A stretch of 64,000 nucleotides of DNA from DATEDA01 sp963754305 (GCA_963754305.1 CAVWFR010000049.1:124001-188000), one strand, 5' to 3'; positions 39,849 through 49,581 are shown, counted from the first letter of the stretch. A program made the numbers and translations. Notes: generated by a model not told the origin, from the letters alone.

Positions 39849-39862
39849 CGTTACCGCTACCA
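39849..39862. promoter_or_regulatory. LacI-type operator upstream of the regulator gene
   Basis: Read on the minus strand TGGTAGCGGTAACG lies 25 bases before the regulator start and matches 12 of the 14 positions of the core TGGTAGCGCTATCA at 38716-38729. It is the probable autoregulatory site. Confidence 0.6.
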
Positions 39863-39874
39863 TCGAATCGATGG

Positions 39875-41380
39875 CTAGAGCGGGTCGAGCGGATAGATCG
39901 GCCGCTTCAGCTTCTCGTACCGGTACACCGAAAGATCAGCGTTGGTCACACCCTCGCCCTGGCACTCGACGATGTGCGAGGCGATCGGTTTGAACCCGGC
40001 GCGGTAGTGCACCCGCGACTTGAGCATGATGTAGCGGGCGCGGGTCGGCTCGATCCCGCAGTGCCGGAACACGACGAGGTCGAAAGGTTCGTGGTGCCGC
40101 TCGGTCACGACGATCCGCGCGCGGCCGGTGTCGAGGACGGCAGTGCGCCCCAGGTGCGACTTCACGCCGGTGTACATCGGGCCGGTGAACACGACCTCGC
40201 CGTCCGTGATGGCGCCGACGCGGCCCGAGATCTCGAGCGGCTTCCCTCGGAGGCCGATCGACGGCATGTCGGTCCTGCCGCCAAGCGCGAGCGTCACGGT
40301 TGCGCCGCTGCCGGCAGCGACCATCTTCGCCACCGCCTGCGGATCGCGGATCGGAGCGATGGCCACGTCGTCGAGCCCCTGCCGGAGGATCTCGGCGACC
40401 ACCGTCATCACGTCCTGCGCGCCGCCGGAGCCGCAGTTGTCGCAGTGGTCGATCAGCAGCACCGGGCCCGGAGGGTGGTGCTTGCCCAACTCGTTCGCGC
40501 GCGCGACCGACTCGGCCAGCGGCTGCGGGCGGTAGACGTACTCCTCCCGCCGGTCCCACGCGATCTTCAGCATCGCATCGCAGACGGCTTGCGCCGCTTC
40601 CTTCCCGCCCTGACGCGCATCGCCCATGACGACCGCCGAGCAGCCGGTGAATGGCGTGTCGGCGTGCGCAAACGCCGGCAGCAGCGTCGCCGCGAGCACG
40701 CGGCCGTCGCGCTCGGCCTCGCGCGCGAGCGCGACGATGTCGCCGGACGGCCCGTCCTCCGGCGCGTGCCGCATGATCGAGGGCACGAGCGGCAGCCAGC
40801 CCCAAGCTATGACCGGCTCGACCTCGCCGCGCAGCGTGCGCGCGAGGATCTCGCCGGCCAGCCGCCCCGCCTCGTACATGTCGACGTGCGGATAGGTCTT
40901 GTAGCCGGTGATGATCGTGGCGTTCGCGACCGTCTCGGGCGAGAGATTGGTGTGGTAGTCGAAGGCGACCGCGACCGGCACCCCCGGCGCGATCGCGCGC
41001 ACGCGGCGCAGGATCTCGCCCTCGGCGTCGTCGAACCCTCCCACCACCATCGCGCCGTGCAGATCGAGCAGCACGGCGTCGCAGCCGCGGCGCACCGCGT
41101 CCTCGAGCGGCGCCACCAGCGTCTCGAAGGTCGACCGCGAGGCCTTGTTCGACGGCCACGACTCGGCGGCGATCGGTGTCACCGCTTCCGCACCCTCGCG
41201 CGCCGCGATCTCGAGGAACGCGGCGAACGGCGAATTGGTGCCCGCGAACGCCGCCTTCGCGTCCTCGCCGTGGAGCGGCCCTTCGCCGTGACCGAAGGAC
41301 GCGAGCGGCGTGTCGATCGGCGAGAACGTGTTGGTCTCGTGCTTGATCTGCGCGATGACGAAGCGCTTCACGGCGCTCAC
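39875..41380 (-). CDS. M81-family metallopeptidase (MlrC-like)
   Basis: A 501-residue protein of family M81, named for MlrC, which cleaves linearised microcystin; most members have unknown natural substrates, probably small peptides. The metal-site segments are IKHETNTFSP near the N-terminus, LLDLHGAMVVGG, VAFDYHTNLSPE and TGYKTYPHVDMYEAG, and the C-terminal half holds LIDHCDNCGSGGAQDVM. The GTG at 41380 overlaps the stop of the upstream M81 paralogue (GTGA); GTG 41371 is an alternative. The tandem pair is divergent from a dipeptide-type ABC importer, which suggests peptide uptake followed by intracellular cleavage. Confidence 0.88.
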   Translation of the reverse strand: MSAVKRFVIAQIKHETNTFSPIDTPLASFGHGEGPLHGEDAKAAFAGTNSPFAAFLEIAAREGAEAVTPIAAESWPSNKASRSTFETLVAPLEDAVRRGCDAVLLDLHGAMVVGGFDDAEGEILRRVRAIAPGVPVAVAFDYHTNLSPETVANATIITGYKTYPHVDMYEAGRLAGEILARTLRGEVEPVIAWGWLPLVPSIMRHAPEDGPSGDIVALAREAERDGRVLAATLLPAFAHADTPFTGCSAVVMGDARQGGKEAAQAVCDAMLKIAWDRREEYVYRPQPLAESVARANELGKHHPPGPVLLIDHCDNCGSGGAQDVMTVVAEILRQGLDDVAIAPIRDPQAVAKMVAAGSGATVTLALGGRTDMPSIGLRGKPLEISGRVGAITDGEVVFTGPMYTGVKSHLGRTAVLDTGRARIVVTERHHEPFDLVVFRHCGIEPTRARYIMLKSRVHYRAGFKPIASHIVECQGEGVTNADLSVYRYEKLKRPIYPLDPL

Positions 41381-42883
41381 CCGGCGAAGGCCGGACCGAG
41401 CGGCCGCAGCCGCACTCCCCGCCGCAGCCGCGTCCAGTTGAACTCCGCCGGGTCGGCAAGCGCCGGACCGGGCGCGCGCACCACGAGCACCTCGCGCGCG
41501 ATCGGCTGGAAATCGGCGCGGAAATGCACCGAGCTCTTGAGCGCGACGATGCGCTCGCGCCGCGGCTCGACGCCGACGTGGCGGAACATCTCCTGGTCGG
41601 CCGCCTGGCACTTCACCGACGCGAGCACCACGCGCACCCCCGGCGCTGCGCGGCTCGCGACGAGCGCCATGCGCCCCAAGCGCATGCGAAAGCCCTTGAA
41701 CATCGGCCCGGTGCAGGTGAACTGCCCGTCGCCGAGCGCTTCGACCGTGAATTCACCTTCGAGCGCGGGCGTGCCGGGCACGCCCGAGATCTCGCCGAGC
41801 GCGAACCGCGCCGTGCCGCCGACCCCGATCTCGTGGGCCCGCGCGGCCGAGAGCGGATCGATCAGCATCCCGAGCACTGCGGCTTCCGCGCGATGCCGGA
41901 TGAGCGCGTCCAGCAGCCCGGTCGTATCGCCGTTCCCGCCGGCGCCCGGGTTGTCCTGCGTGTCGGCGAGCACGACCGGTCGCCCGGGCTCGCCGCGCAT
42001 CATCGCGCGCCGCACCGCCTCATCGGGCTCGTGCAGCTCGAGCGCGAAGTCGGGCTCGGCGTCGGCGATCGCGCCGTGGAGCCCGCGCGTGGCCGCGCGC
42101 ACCGCCCCCTCGTCGGCGCCGTAGCCGAACGCGGCCATGCCGCACTCGGGGATGTCCGCCATCGGGAAGCCGGGCGTGAACGACAGCGTCGCGCCGTGCT
42201 TCGATTCCAGCGCGGCGAGCGTTTCGTAGAGTCCCTTTGCCGGCGCCATGAACGTGCACTGCGACGGAATGCCGGTGAGATAGTCGAGCATGCCGTGGCT
42301 CTTCGCGAACGGCCGGCCGGCGCGCAGCGTCGCATCGAGCAGCCTTCGCCGCGCGCGCACCGGTCGCGGCCATGTCGACGTGCGGGTAGGTGCGATAGGC
42401 AACGAGGCCGTCGCAGCGCTCCACCATCGCCCGCGTGACGTTCGCGTGGAGATCGAGGCTCGCGACGACCGGCACGCGCGCCCCGACGGCGCGGCGGATC
42501 CGCGCGAGCAGCTCGCCCTCGCCGTCGTCGAGATGCTCGGTCACCATCGCGCCGTGGAGGTCGAGGTAAACGCCGTCGAACGGGCCTTCCGTCTCGAGCC
42601 GCCGCACGATCTCGCCGGCGATCCGCTCGTACGCGTCGCGCGTCACGTGCGCCGACGGGCTCGCGGCCGCCCACGCGAGCCCGGTGCAGGCATGCCCCAT
42701 CGCGGCCAGCTCACGGAGCGCGCCGGCCGCCGGGATGTTGGCCCCGTCCACCGTGGGCGCGATCGCGGCGCCGAAGCACACGCCCGGCCAGCCGCCGCCC
42801 TTCTCGAATGCTTCATACCCGGCCTTGCTCGGCGCGAAGGTATTGGTCTCGTGCTGGAACCCGCCGACCGCGATGCGCGCCAT
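41377..42883 (-). pseudogene. Second M81-family metallopeptidase, one frameshift
   Basis: A paralogue of the downstream M81 gene. The first part (MARIAVGGFQHETNTFAPSK to YRTYPHVDMAATGARAA) and the rest (RLLDATLRAGRPFAKSHGML to LRPLGPAFAG) are in frames differing by +1. The change is at an AA doublet near 42345-42346 where one A would be expected, giving GCG-AGG-CTG-CTC. Both parts are otherwise intact and well conserved, including YLDLHGAMV and SLDLHANVT, so a sequencing indel is as likely as a recent mutation. Corrected length would be about 502 residues. Confidence 0.82.
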
Positions 42884-42943
42884 CCGTGCGACCCGTCCTG
42901 GAGTTTGTAGCGCGACGAGGGGGCACACCCACTCGTGCTGCCC

Positions 42944-42979
42944 GAGGAGAAGTCGCCGCCAACGCGGCGACTTCTCCTC
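42944..42979. promoter_or_regulatory. Perfect 16-bp-arm hairpin between divergent M81 and ABC genes
   Basis: GAGGAGAAGTCGCCGC and GCGGCGACTTCTCCTC are exact reverse complements separated by CAAC. It lies 60 bases before the M81 start and about 130 before the binding-protein start. No T-run follows on either strand, so it is not an ordinary terminator. It may be a regulatory stem-loop in one of the two leaders. The remaining 220 bases of this intergenic region show no clear promoter. Confidence 0.7.
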
Positions 42980-43107
42980 ACGGTGCGGCGAGCCTAGCGC
43001 AGATTCACCACGCTGGACAACGAGCGCACCGTTCGGGAGCCTCCTTGTAGCCGGCAGTTCCTTCGGCTATCGTCCTCGCTTGCTGCCTGCCGAAGGAGAG
43101 GTCCGTC

Positions 43108-44686
43108 ATGCCCGCCGTCCGCACGCTCGCACTCCTCGCGCTCGCCGCCCTCGCGGGCCTCGCTCAGGGGCAGAGCACCGACCCCAAGGTGCTGCGGATC
43201 GTTCCGCACTCGAACCTGAACATTCTCGACCCGATCTGGACCACGCAGTACATGGCTCGGAACCACGGGTACATGATCTACGACACGCTGTTCGGGACGG
43301 ACGAGAAGAGCCAGGTCAAGCCGCAGATGGTCGAGACCTGGTCGGTGAGCCCGGACAACCGGCTGTGGACGTTCACCCTGCGCACCGGGCTAGAGTTCCA
43401 CGACGGCGCGCCGGTGACCGGCGAGGACGTGATCGCCTCGATCCAGCGCTGGGGCAAGCGCGACGCGATGGGGCAGAAGCTGATGACCTTCGTCGACCGC
43501 ATGGATTCGCCCAACCCGAAGACCGTTCGGCATCTTCCTGCGCGAGGCGTGCGGGTTCGTGCTGGAGGCGCTCGGCAAGCCCTCGTCGAACGTGCCGTTC
43601 ATCATGCCCAAGCGCGTCGCCGACACGCCGGCCGACAAGCAGATCGAGGAGCACATCGGCAGCGGGCCGTACGTGTTCAAGCGCGACGAGTTCAAGCCGG
43701 GCGACAGGGCGGTCTACGTGAAGAACGCGAAGTACGTCCCGCGCAAGGAAGCGCCCTCCGGCACCGCCGGCGGCAAGAACGTCTACATCGATCGGGTCGA
43801 GTGGAACCTCGCGCTCCGCGATGCGCAGTCGCAGGTGAACGCGCTGGCGAAGGGCGAGGTCGACATCATCGAGCAACCGGCATTCGAGAGCTACCCGGCG
43901 CTGCAAAGCGACAAGGGCATCCAGATCGTGAATTCCAACCCGCTCGGTTTTCAGTACATGGGCCGCTTCAACCACCTGCACCCGCCGTTCAACAACCAGA
44001 AGGTGCGCCAGGCCGCGCTTGCCGCGATGACGCAGGAGCCGTTTCTGCGCGCGCAGGTCGGCGTGAAAGAGTACTACCGCAGCTGCGCGTCCATGTTCAC
44101 CTGCAACACGCCCTACGGTAGCGCAAAGGGCAGCGAGATCCAGTCGAAGTCCAACCTGAAGAAGGCGCAGGAGCTGTTGAAGGCCTCGGGCTACGACGGC
44201 ACGCCGGTGGTGATCCTCAAGCCGACCGATCTCGCGGCGATCCAGAAGCTCCCCGACGTGGCGGCGCAGCTCCTGCGACAGGCGGGCTTCAAGGTCGACC
44301 TTCAGGCGATGGACTGGAACACGGTCGTTTCGCGGCGCGCGAAGAAGGAGGCACCGAGCGCCGGCGGCTGGAACATGTTCCTCACCGCCTGGGTCGCGCC
44401 CGACATCTGGAATCCGCTCACCAACCCGGCGATCGGCGCGCTCGGCGAGAAATCCTGGTTCGGCTGGCCGAACGATGCGGAGATCGAGAAGCTCCGCGAC
44501 CAGTTCGCACGCGAGACCGACGAGGCGAAGAAGAAGGCCCTCGCCGAGGCGGTCCAGGCGCGCGCCTTCGAGGTCGCGACGCACGCCCCGCTCGGCGAGT
44601 ACGCGAACCCGCTCGCCGCGCGAAAGAACGTGTCGGGCTTCGTGATCGGCCCGGGCAACATCTACTGGAACATCAAGAAGAACTGA
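43108..44686 (+). pseudogene. Dipeptide-type ABC transporter substrate-binding protein, one frameshift
   Basis: A periplasmic solute-binding protein of family 5 (DppA/OppA). Signal peptide 1-22 (LAQGQ), then ILDPIWTTQYMARNHGYMIY, the family signature region WTFTLRTGLEFHDGAPVTGEDVIASI, and after a +1 frame change near 43525 the rest: LREACGFVLEALGKPSSNVP through GNIYWNIKKN. The extra base is a G in ACC-G-TTC, where the family reads KTF. Both halves are intact, so a sequencing error or very recent mutation is likely. Corrected length about 525 residues. First gene of a binding protein, two permeases and ATPase set. Confidence 0.85.
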
Positions 44687-44747
44687 GCGCGGCAGGCACC
44701 GCGGACGGCCTCGGGACGACGACCGGGGCCGTTTCGTTTTCCGAATC

Positions 44748-45690
44748 ATGTTGGCGTTCATAGCCCGACGCATCCTCGCGACGATCCCGGTCCTGCTCGT
44801 CGTCGCGGTATCTGGTTTTCCTCCTGCTTCGCCTCACCCCCGGCGATCCGGCGGCGATCCTGGCGGGCGACGCGGCGAACGCCGAGCAGATCGAGCGCAT
44901 CCGCGCCGGGCTCGGCCTCGACCAGCCGATCGTCGTGCAGTTCGGCATCTGGTTCGCGAACCTGCTCGCCGGCGATCTCGGCGAGTCGTTCTACTTCCGG
45001 ATGAAGGTCACCTCGCTGATCGCCCAGCGCCTGGAGCCCACGCTCGCGCTCGCCACGCTCACGATCCTGATCGCAGTGCTCGTCGCGGTGCCGCTCGGCG
45101 TGGCCGCGGCGTGGCGCTTCGGCGGCTGGCTCGATCGCGCGCTGATGGGGTTCTCGGTGCTCGGCTTCTCGGTGCCGGTGTTCGTGCTCGCCTACATCCT
45201 CATCTACATCGTGTCGCTGAAGCTCGGGTGGCTCCCGGTGCAGGGCTACCAGCGGCTGGAGAACGGCTTCGTGCCGTTCCTGCGGCATCTCATCCTGCCC
45301 GCCATCACGCTGTCGGTGGTGTACATCGCGCTGATCGCGCGCGTGACGCGGGCCTCGATGCTCGAAGCCCTCGGCGAGGACTACATCCGCACCGCGCGCG
45401 CCAAGGGCCTGTCCGAGATGCGCGTGCTGGTGCGCCACGCGCTCGCCAACGCCGCCGTGCCGATCGCGACCGTGATCGGCCTCGGCGTCGCGCTGCTGAT
45501 CGGCGGTGTGGTCGTCACCGAATCGGTCTATGCCATCCCCGGCCTCGGGCGGCTGACCGTCGACGCGGTCCTGGCGCGCGACTTCCCGACGATCCAGGGC
45601 GTGATCCTGCTCTTCTCCTTCGCGTACGTCCTCGTCAATCTGGCCGTGGATCTCTCCTACGTGTTCTTCGACCCGCGGATCCGGTACTGA
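44748..45690 (+). pseudogene. Dipeptide-type ABC transporter permease (DppB), one frameshift
   Basis: First membrane subunit of the importer, about 313 residues if corrected. The opening MLAFIARRILATIPVLLVVAV is in one frame and VFLLLRLTPGDPAAILAGDA onward in the next (+1), with a surplus T at about 44811 (GTA-T-CTG). Six membrane helices and the EAA loop contacting the ATPase (EALGEDYIRTARAKGLSEMR) are intact. The stop overlaps the next gene as TGATG. The short gap after the binding-protein gene holds a possible RBS but no terminator. Confidence 0.85.
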
Positions 45691-46619
45691 TGAACGCCCC
45701 GGGTCCCGACGCACTGCCGATCGAGGCGGCCGCGGTCGTTGTGCAGCAGAACGCTTGGCGGCGGCTGCGCGCGAGCTGGTCGGTGCGGCTCGGCGGCGCC
45801 GCCCTCGCGCTCCTCGTCCTCATCGCGCTCGCCGCGCCGCTCCTCGGCACGGTGGACCCGACGCTCTTCGACGCGGCGAGCCGCGATCTGCGCCCGGGCG
45901 AGTCGGGCGAGATCACCGACCTCGACGGCGAGAACGTGCAGCACAGGTTCCTGATGGGCTCGGACTCGTTCGGGCGCGACATCTACAGCCGCGTCGTCTA
46001 TGGCACGCGGATCTCGCTGCTGGTCGGCATCTCCTCGGCGCTGGTCGCCCTCGGGTTCGGAATAGTGCTGGGGTTGAGCGCCGGATATCTGCGCCGGCTC
46101 GACGGACCGCTCATGCGCGTGATGGACGGCCTGATGGCGATCCCGGCGATCCTGCTCGCGATCGCGCTGGTCGCGCTATGGAAAGCGAGCCTCCTGACGG
46201 TGATCGTAGCGATCGCCATCCCCGAGATCCCCCGCGTGACGCGGCTCGTGCGCTCGCTCGTGCTGACGATCCGCGAGGAGCCCTACGTCGAGGCCGCAGT
46301 CGCGCTCGGCACATCGACGCCGAAGATCATGTTCGGCCACATCTTGCCGAACACCATCGCGCCGCTCGTCGTGCAGGGCACGTACATCTGCGCCGCCGCG
46401 ATCCTCGTGGAATCGATCCTGTCGTTTCTCGGCGTCGGCCTGCCGCCCGACATCCCGACTTGGGGCAACATCATGGCCGAGGGCCGGGTGCAGTTCATCG
46501 CCTATCCGCACAACGTCTTCTTCCCCGGCATCTTCCTCGCGATCACCGTGCTCGCGGTGAACATCCTCGGCGACGGGCTGCGCGACACCCTCGATCCCCG
46601 GATGGCGCGGCGACTCTGA
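45690..46619 (+). CDS. Dipeptide-type ABC transporter permease (DppC)
   Basis: A 309-residue inner-membrane permease. It begins with a short cytoplasmic segment and first helix (SWSVRLGGAALALLVLIALA), then a periplasmic loop with LMGSDSFGRDIYSRVVYGTR, typical of DppC/OppC, and five further helices. The EAA loop is RSLVLTIREEPYVEAAVALGTSTPKIMFGHILPN. It overlaps dppB upstream (TGATG) and the ATPase gene downstream (TGATG), so all three are translated in a coupled way. Confidence 0.93.
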   Translation: MNAPGPDALPIEAAAVVVQQNAWRRLRASWSVRLGGAALALLVLIALAAPLLGTVDPTLFDAASRDLRPGESGEITDLDGENVQHRFLMGSDSFGRDIYSRVVYGTRISLLVGISSALVALGFGIVLGLSAGYLRRLDGPLMRVMDGLMAIPAILLAIALVALWKASLLTVIVAIAIPEIPRVTRLVRSLVLTIREEPYVEAAVALGTSTPKIMFGHILPNTIAPLVVQGTYICAAAILVESILSFLGVGLPPDIPTWGNIMAEGRVQFIAYPHNVFFPGIFLAITVLAVNILGDGLRDTLDPRMARRL

Positions 46620-48232
46620 TGCGCGGCAACGGCGTTCTCGAAGTCGCGGGCCTTACGATCGCCCTCCCCCCGGGCGCGGATCGCGCCGAAGCCGTTTCCG
46701 GCGTTTCGTTCTCCATCGCCCGCGGCGAGATCCTGTGCCTGGTCGGCGAGTCCGGCTCGGGCAAGTCGGTCATCGCGCAAAGCGTGATGGGGCTGCTGCC
46801 GAAGACACTCCCGCGAAGCGGCGGCGCGATCCGGCTCGAAGGCGAGGATCTCGCGCGTGCGAGCGGCGGCCGCCTGCGCGAGCTGCGCGCGACGCGGATG
46901 TCGATGATCTTCCAGGAGCCGATGACGGCGCTGAATCCGGTCATGCGCTGCGGCGAGCAGATCGACGAGGTCGTGCGCAGCCACACCGGACTCGCGCCGG
47001 CCGCGCGCCGCGCGAAGATCCTCGACATCGTGCGCGAGGTGCACCTGCCCGACCCGGAGCGGATCGTCGCGTCCTATCCGCACCAGCTCTCCGGCGGCCA
47101 GCGCCAGCGGATCATGATCGCGATGGCGCTGGTGCTCGAGCCGGCGCTTCTGATCGCGGACGAACCGACCACCGCTCTCGACGTCACGACCCAGGCGCAG
47201 ATCCTCAGGCTCGTCGCCGAGCTGCAGGCGCGACACGGGACCGGCGTGCTCTTCATCACCCACGATTTCGGCGTCGTCGCGGAGATCGCACACCGGGTAG
47301 CGGTGCTGCGCCGGGGCGAGCTGGTCGAGCTCGGGACGCGCGACGACGTGTTGCGGCGGCCGCAGCACGATTACACGCGGATGCTCATCGCATCGGTCCC
47401 GGGCTTGACGCCGCACGAGCGCCCCGTGGACCCCGCGGCGCCGGTGATCCTCGCGACGCGCGGGCTCGCGAAGACCTACGTCGCCGGGGGATGGTTCCGC
47501 AAGCGCGCGGCGGTCGCGGCGGCAGCCGACGTGTCGCTCGAGGTGCGGCGGGGCCAGACGCTCGGCATCGTCGGCGAGTCGGGGTCGGGCAAGTCGACGG
47601 TCGCCCGCTGCATCGTCCGCCTCGTCGACCCGAGCGCGGGCTCGATCCTGCTCGACGGCGTTGACATCGCGGCGCTCCGCGCGCGGCGGCTCCGCGAGTT
47701 CCGCCGCCGGGTGCAGATCGTGTTCCAGGATCCCTACCGCTCGCTCAACCCGCGGCGGCGAGTAGGCGAGGCGGTGATCGAAGGCCCCCTCAACTACGGC
47801 GTGCCGCGCGCCGAGGCGCTCGCCCGCGCGCGGCGCCTGTTCGAGCTGGTGCGGCTCGACCCGGGCTCGCTCGACCGCTACCCGCACGAGTTCTCCGGCG
47901 GGCAGCGCCAGCGTGTATCGATCGCCCGGGCGCTCGCGATGGAACCCGAGCTGCTCGTCGCCGACGAGCCGGTCTCGGCGCTCGACGTGTCGGTCCAGTC
48001 GCAGGTGCTCGCCCTGCTCGCGGAGATCCGTGAGCGGCTGCAGCTCGCGATGCTCTTCATCACGCACGACTTGCGCGTCGCGGCGCAGGTGTGCGACACC
48101 GTCGCGGTGATGTCGCAGGGGCGCGTGGTCGAGTACGGTACGGCGCGCGAGGTGTTCGAGCGGCCGCGGCACGAGTACACGCGGAGCCTGTTTGCGGCGG
48201 CGCCGGGACGGAACTGGGGGTTCGGGGCCTGA
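46619..48232 (+). CDS. Dipeptide-type ABC transporter, fused double ATPase (DppD-DppF / GsiA-like)
   Basis: A 537-residue protein carrying two ATP-binding cassettes that power the importer. First half: Walker A CLVGESGSGKSVIAQ, signature YPHQLSGGQRQRIMI, Walker B LLIADEPTTALD. Second half: Walker A GIVGESGSGKSTVAR, Q-loop VFQDPYRSLNPRRR, signature HEFSGGQRQRVSIA, Walker B LLVADEPVSALD. Both domains end with the oligopeptide-transporter C-terminal segment (HDYTRMLIASVPG and HEYTRSLFAAAPG). The fusion of DppD- and DppF-type subunits is as in GsiA. It ends seven bases before the convergent bfr gene. Confidence 0.94.
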   Translation: MRGNGVLEVAGLTIALPPGADRAEAVSGVSFSIARGEILCLVGESGSGKSVIAQSVMGLLPKTLPRSGGAIRLEGEDLARASGGRLRELRATRMSMIFQEPMTALNPVMRCGEQIDEVVRSHTGLAPAARRAKILDIVREVHLPDPERIVASYPHQLSGGQRQRIMIAMALVLEPALLIADEPTTALDVTTQAQILRLVAELQARHGTGVLFITHDFGVVAEIAHRVAVLRRGELVELGTRDDVLRRPQHDYTRMLIASVPGLTPHERPVDPAAPVILATRGLAKTYVAGGWFRKRAAVAAAADVSLEVRRGQTLGIVGESGSGKSTVARCIVRLVDPSAGSILLDGVDIAALRARRLREFRRRVQIVFQDPYRSLNPRRRVGEAVIEGPLNYGVPRAEALARARRLFELVRLDPGSLDRYPHEFSGGQRQRVSIARALAMEPELLVADEPVSALDVSVQSQVLALLAEIRERLQLAMLFITHDLRVAAQVCDTVAVMSQGRVVEYGTAREVFERPRHEYTRSLFAAAPGRNWGFGA

Positions 48233-48239
48233 TCCGGTC

Positions 48240-48707
48240 TTAGCTCATCTGCGACTGCAGATAATTCTGCAGCCCGACTTCCTTGACGAGCCCGAGCTGG
48301 GTCTCGAGCCAGTCGATGTGCTCCTCCTCGCCCTCGAGGATGTCTTCGAAGAGCTCGCGCGAGATGTAGTCGCCCACCGACTCGGCGTGCGCGATCGCCT
48401 CCTTGAGGACCGGATGCGCATTCATCTCGAGCTCGAGATCACAGGCGAGCGCCTCCTGGACGCTTTCGCCGACCAGCAGCTTGCCCAGATCCTGGAGATT
48501 GGGCAGGCCTTCGAGAAACAGGATCCGCTCGATGAGCTTGTCGGCGTGCTTCATCTCGTCGATCGATTCCTTGTGCTCGTGCTCGGCGAGTTCTTTATAG
48601 CCCCAGTGCTTGAACATCTTCGCATGCAGGAAGTACTGGTTGATCGCCGTGAGCTCGTTCGTGAGGACCTTGTTCAGGAACTGCACGACCTGCTTGTCGC
48701 CCTTCAT
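48240..48707 (-). CDS. bfr: Bacterioferritin
   Basis: A 155-residue subunit of the 24-mer haem-containing iron store. The ferroxidase ligands are in place: E18, E51 and H54 in IDEMKHADKL, E94, E127 and H130 (EEEHIDW). M52 is the haem-binding methionine, marking it as a true bacterioferritin and not a non-haem ferritin. It is paired with the Bfd gene 140 bases upstream on the same strand, which releases iron from it. No clear Fur site is seen directly before bfr. Confidence 0.97.
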   Translation of the reverse strand: MKGDKQVVQFLNKVLTNELTAINQYFLHAKMFKHWGYKELAEHEHKESIDEMKHADKLIERILFLEGLPNLQDLGKLLVGESVQEALACDLELEMNAHPVLKEAIAHAESVGDYISRELFEDILEGEEEHIDWLETQLGLVKEVGLQNYLQSQMS

Positions 48708-48850
48708 CGCTGTTCTCCGTCGCCGCGCAGGCTGCGCCCGCGCGGGACGTTAGCACCGCCGCGCAACGGGGCAAAGCGCCGCGATGAAGGGGCAGAAGGA
48801 AAACGCGAACGAGAACGAGAACCGGTCGCGCGCCCCGGCGCGCGCGGACG

Positions 48851-49042
48851 CTAGGCTGCTTCCGCGTGAATCGCGCGCTGGGTGCGCGACTCGGCGAGAA
48901 CCTGCCGCGCGGTCGGCTCGCACTTACCGCAGCAGGCGGCAACGCCGAGTCCGTCGCGAAGGTCGTCCAGGCTGCAGGCGCCGAGCTCGGCGCACTGCCG
49001 GATTTCCCGATCGGTGACGGCGTTGCAGATGCAGATGTACAT
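48851..49042 (-). CDS. bfd: Bacterioferritin-associated ferredoxin
   Basis: A 63-residue [2Fe-2S] protein that reduces bacterioferritin iron for release. The cluster cysteines C4 and C6 (MYICICNAVTD) and C38 and C41 (AACCGKCEP) match the Bfd pattern. The ATG at 49042 is chosen since MYICICNAV is the family's start; an in-frame ATG at 49084 lies in the Fur/promoter region. It would be made when iron is short, in line with the Fur-like site upstream. Confidence 0.95.
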   Translation of the reverse strand: MYICICNAVTDREIRQCAELGACSLDDLRDGLGVAACCGKCEPTARQVLAESRTQRAIHAEAA

Positions 49043-49067
49043 GATGGGCGGCGCGTAGTAGGTGTGA

Positions 49068-49086
49068 ATGCGACTGATTATCATCC
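49068..49086 (-). promoter_or_regulatory. Fur-box-like site and -10 of bfd
   Basis: Minus strand: a site reading TTGGATGATAATCAGTCGC, similar to the GATAATGATAATCATTATC Fur consensus in its centre, overlaps GATAAT (49077-49082), which has TTGCCA 18 bases upstream as -35. Iron-bound Fur would cover the -10. Confidence 0.55.
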
Positions 49087-49180
49087 AATGGCGCCGGCCT
49101 TGGCAAGACCTTACCTGCTCTAGGAGTGGTCTATTTTCACAATTTACTGATTCAAATGATTTTTACCTTCTGTGACGTAC

Positions 49181-49210
49181 TTGACGAAACAAATGAGAAT
49201 CGTTATCGTT
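49181..49210 (+). promoter_or_regulatory. Promoter with Fur box before hemP
   Basis: TTGACG (49181-49186), a 17-base spacer and TATCGT (49204-49209). The Fur-like 19-mer AATGAGAATCGTTATCGTT (49192-49210) covers the spacer and -10. The expected transcription start, near 49216, is at or one base before the hemP ATG, implying a very short or absent leader. Confidence 0.75.
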
Positions 49211-49216
49211 CTTGCC

Positions 49217-49408
49217 ATGCAACACCGCTCGGACGGAACCGATCGCGCTCCCCCAGGGATCAAGCCCGGCGCCTCAGCGCGCGGGACCACCCCGCGCATC
49301 CGAAGCGAAGTGCTGTTCGGCGGCCGGACCGAGCTCGTAATCGAGCATCAAGGGCGGGAGTATCGGCTGCGAATCACTCAGAACGGAAAGTTGATCCTGA
49401 CCGCGTGA
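49217..49408 (+). CDS. hemP: Hemin uptake protein HemP
   Basis: A 63-residue basic protein, the small first gene of many haem-uptake operons. The conserved C-terminal half is VLFGGRTELVIEHQGREYRL followed by RITQNGKLILTA. In Burkholderia HemP acts as a positive regulator of the haem receptor gene; in others its role is unclear. The ATG at 49217 lies at the expected transcription start, so the mRNA may be leaderless; the in-frame ATG at 49172 would lie upstream of the promoter. Next gene begins 173 bases on; that gap has a copy of GCCAGCCAGG and no other feature I recognise. Confidence 0.93.
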   Translation: MQHRSDGTDRAPPGIKPGASARGTTPRIRSEVLFGGRTELVIEHQGREYRLRITQNGKLILTA

Positions 49409-49581
49409 GCCCGCCCGTCGCGCGCCGACGTGCCAACCCGCCAGCCAGGCCCGGCCGGACCCGGCCAGCGTCGTCTCATCCAGGGAAAGCTGGCAATCCC
49501 ACAAACAGTTCGCAGATTGGCTCCTCGCAACCATCCGACGACCTTCGGGGCCACTATTCCAGGCGTGCGCGGAGCGATTCG

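Noticed and set aside
49172..49216. An earlier hemP start at 49172
   Set aside because: It lies upstream of the predicted promoter and adds residues not typical of HemP; the ATG at 49217 fits the family.
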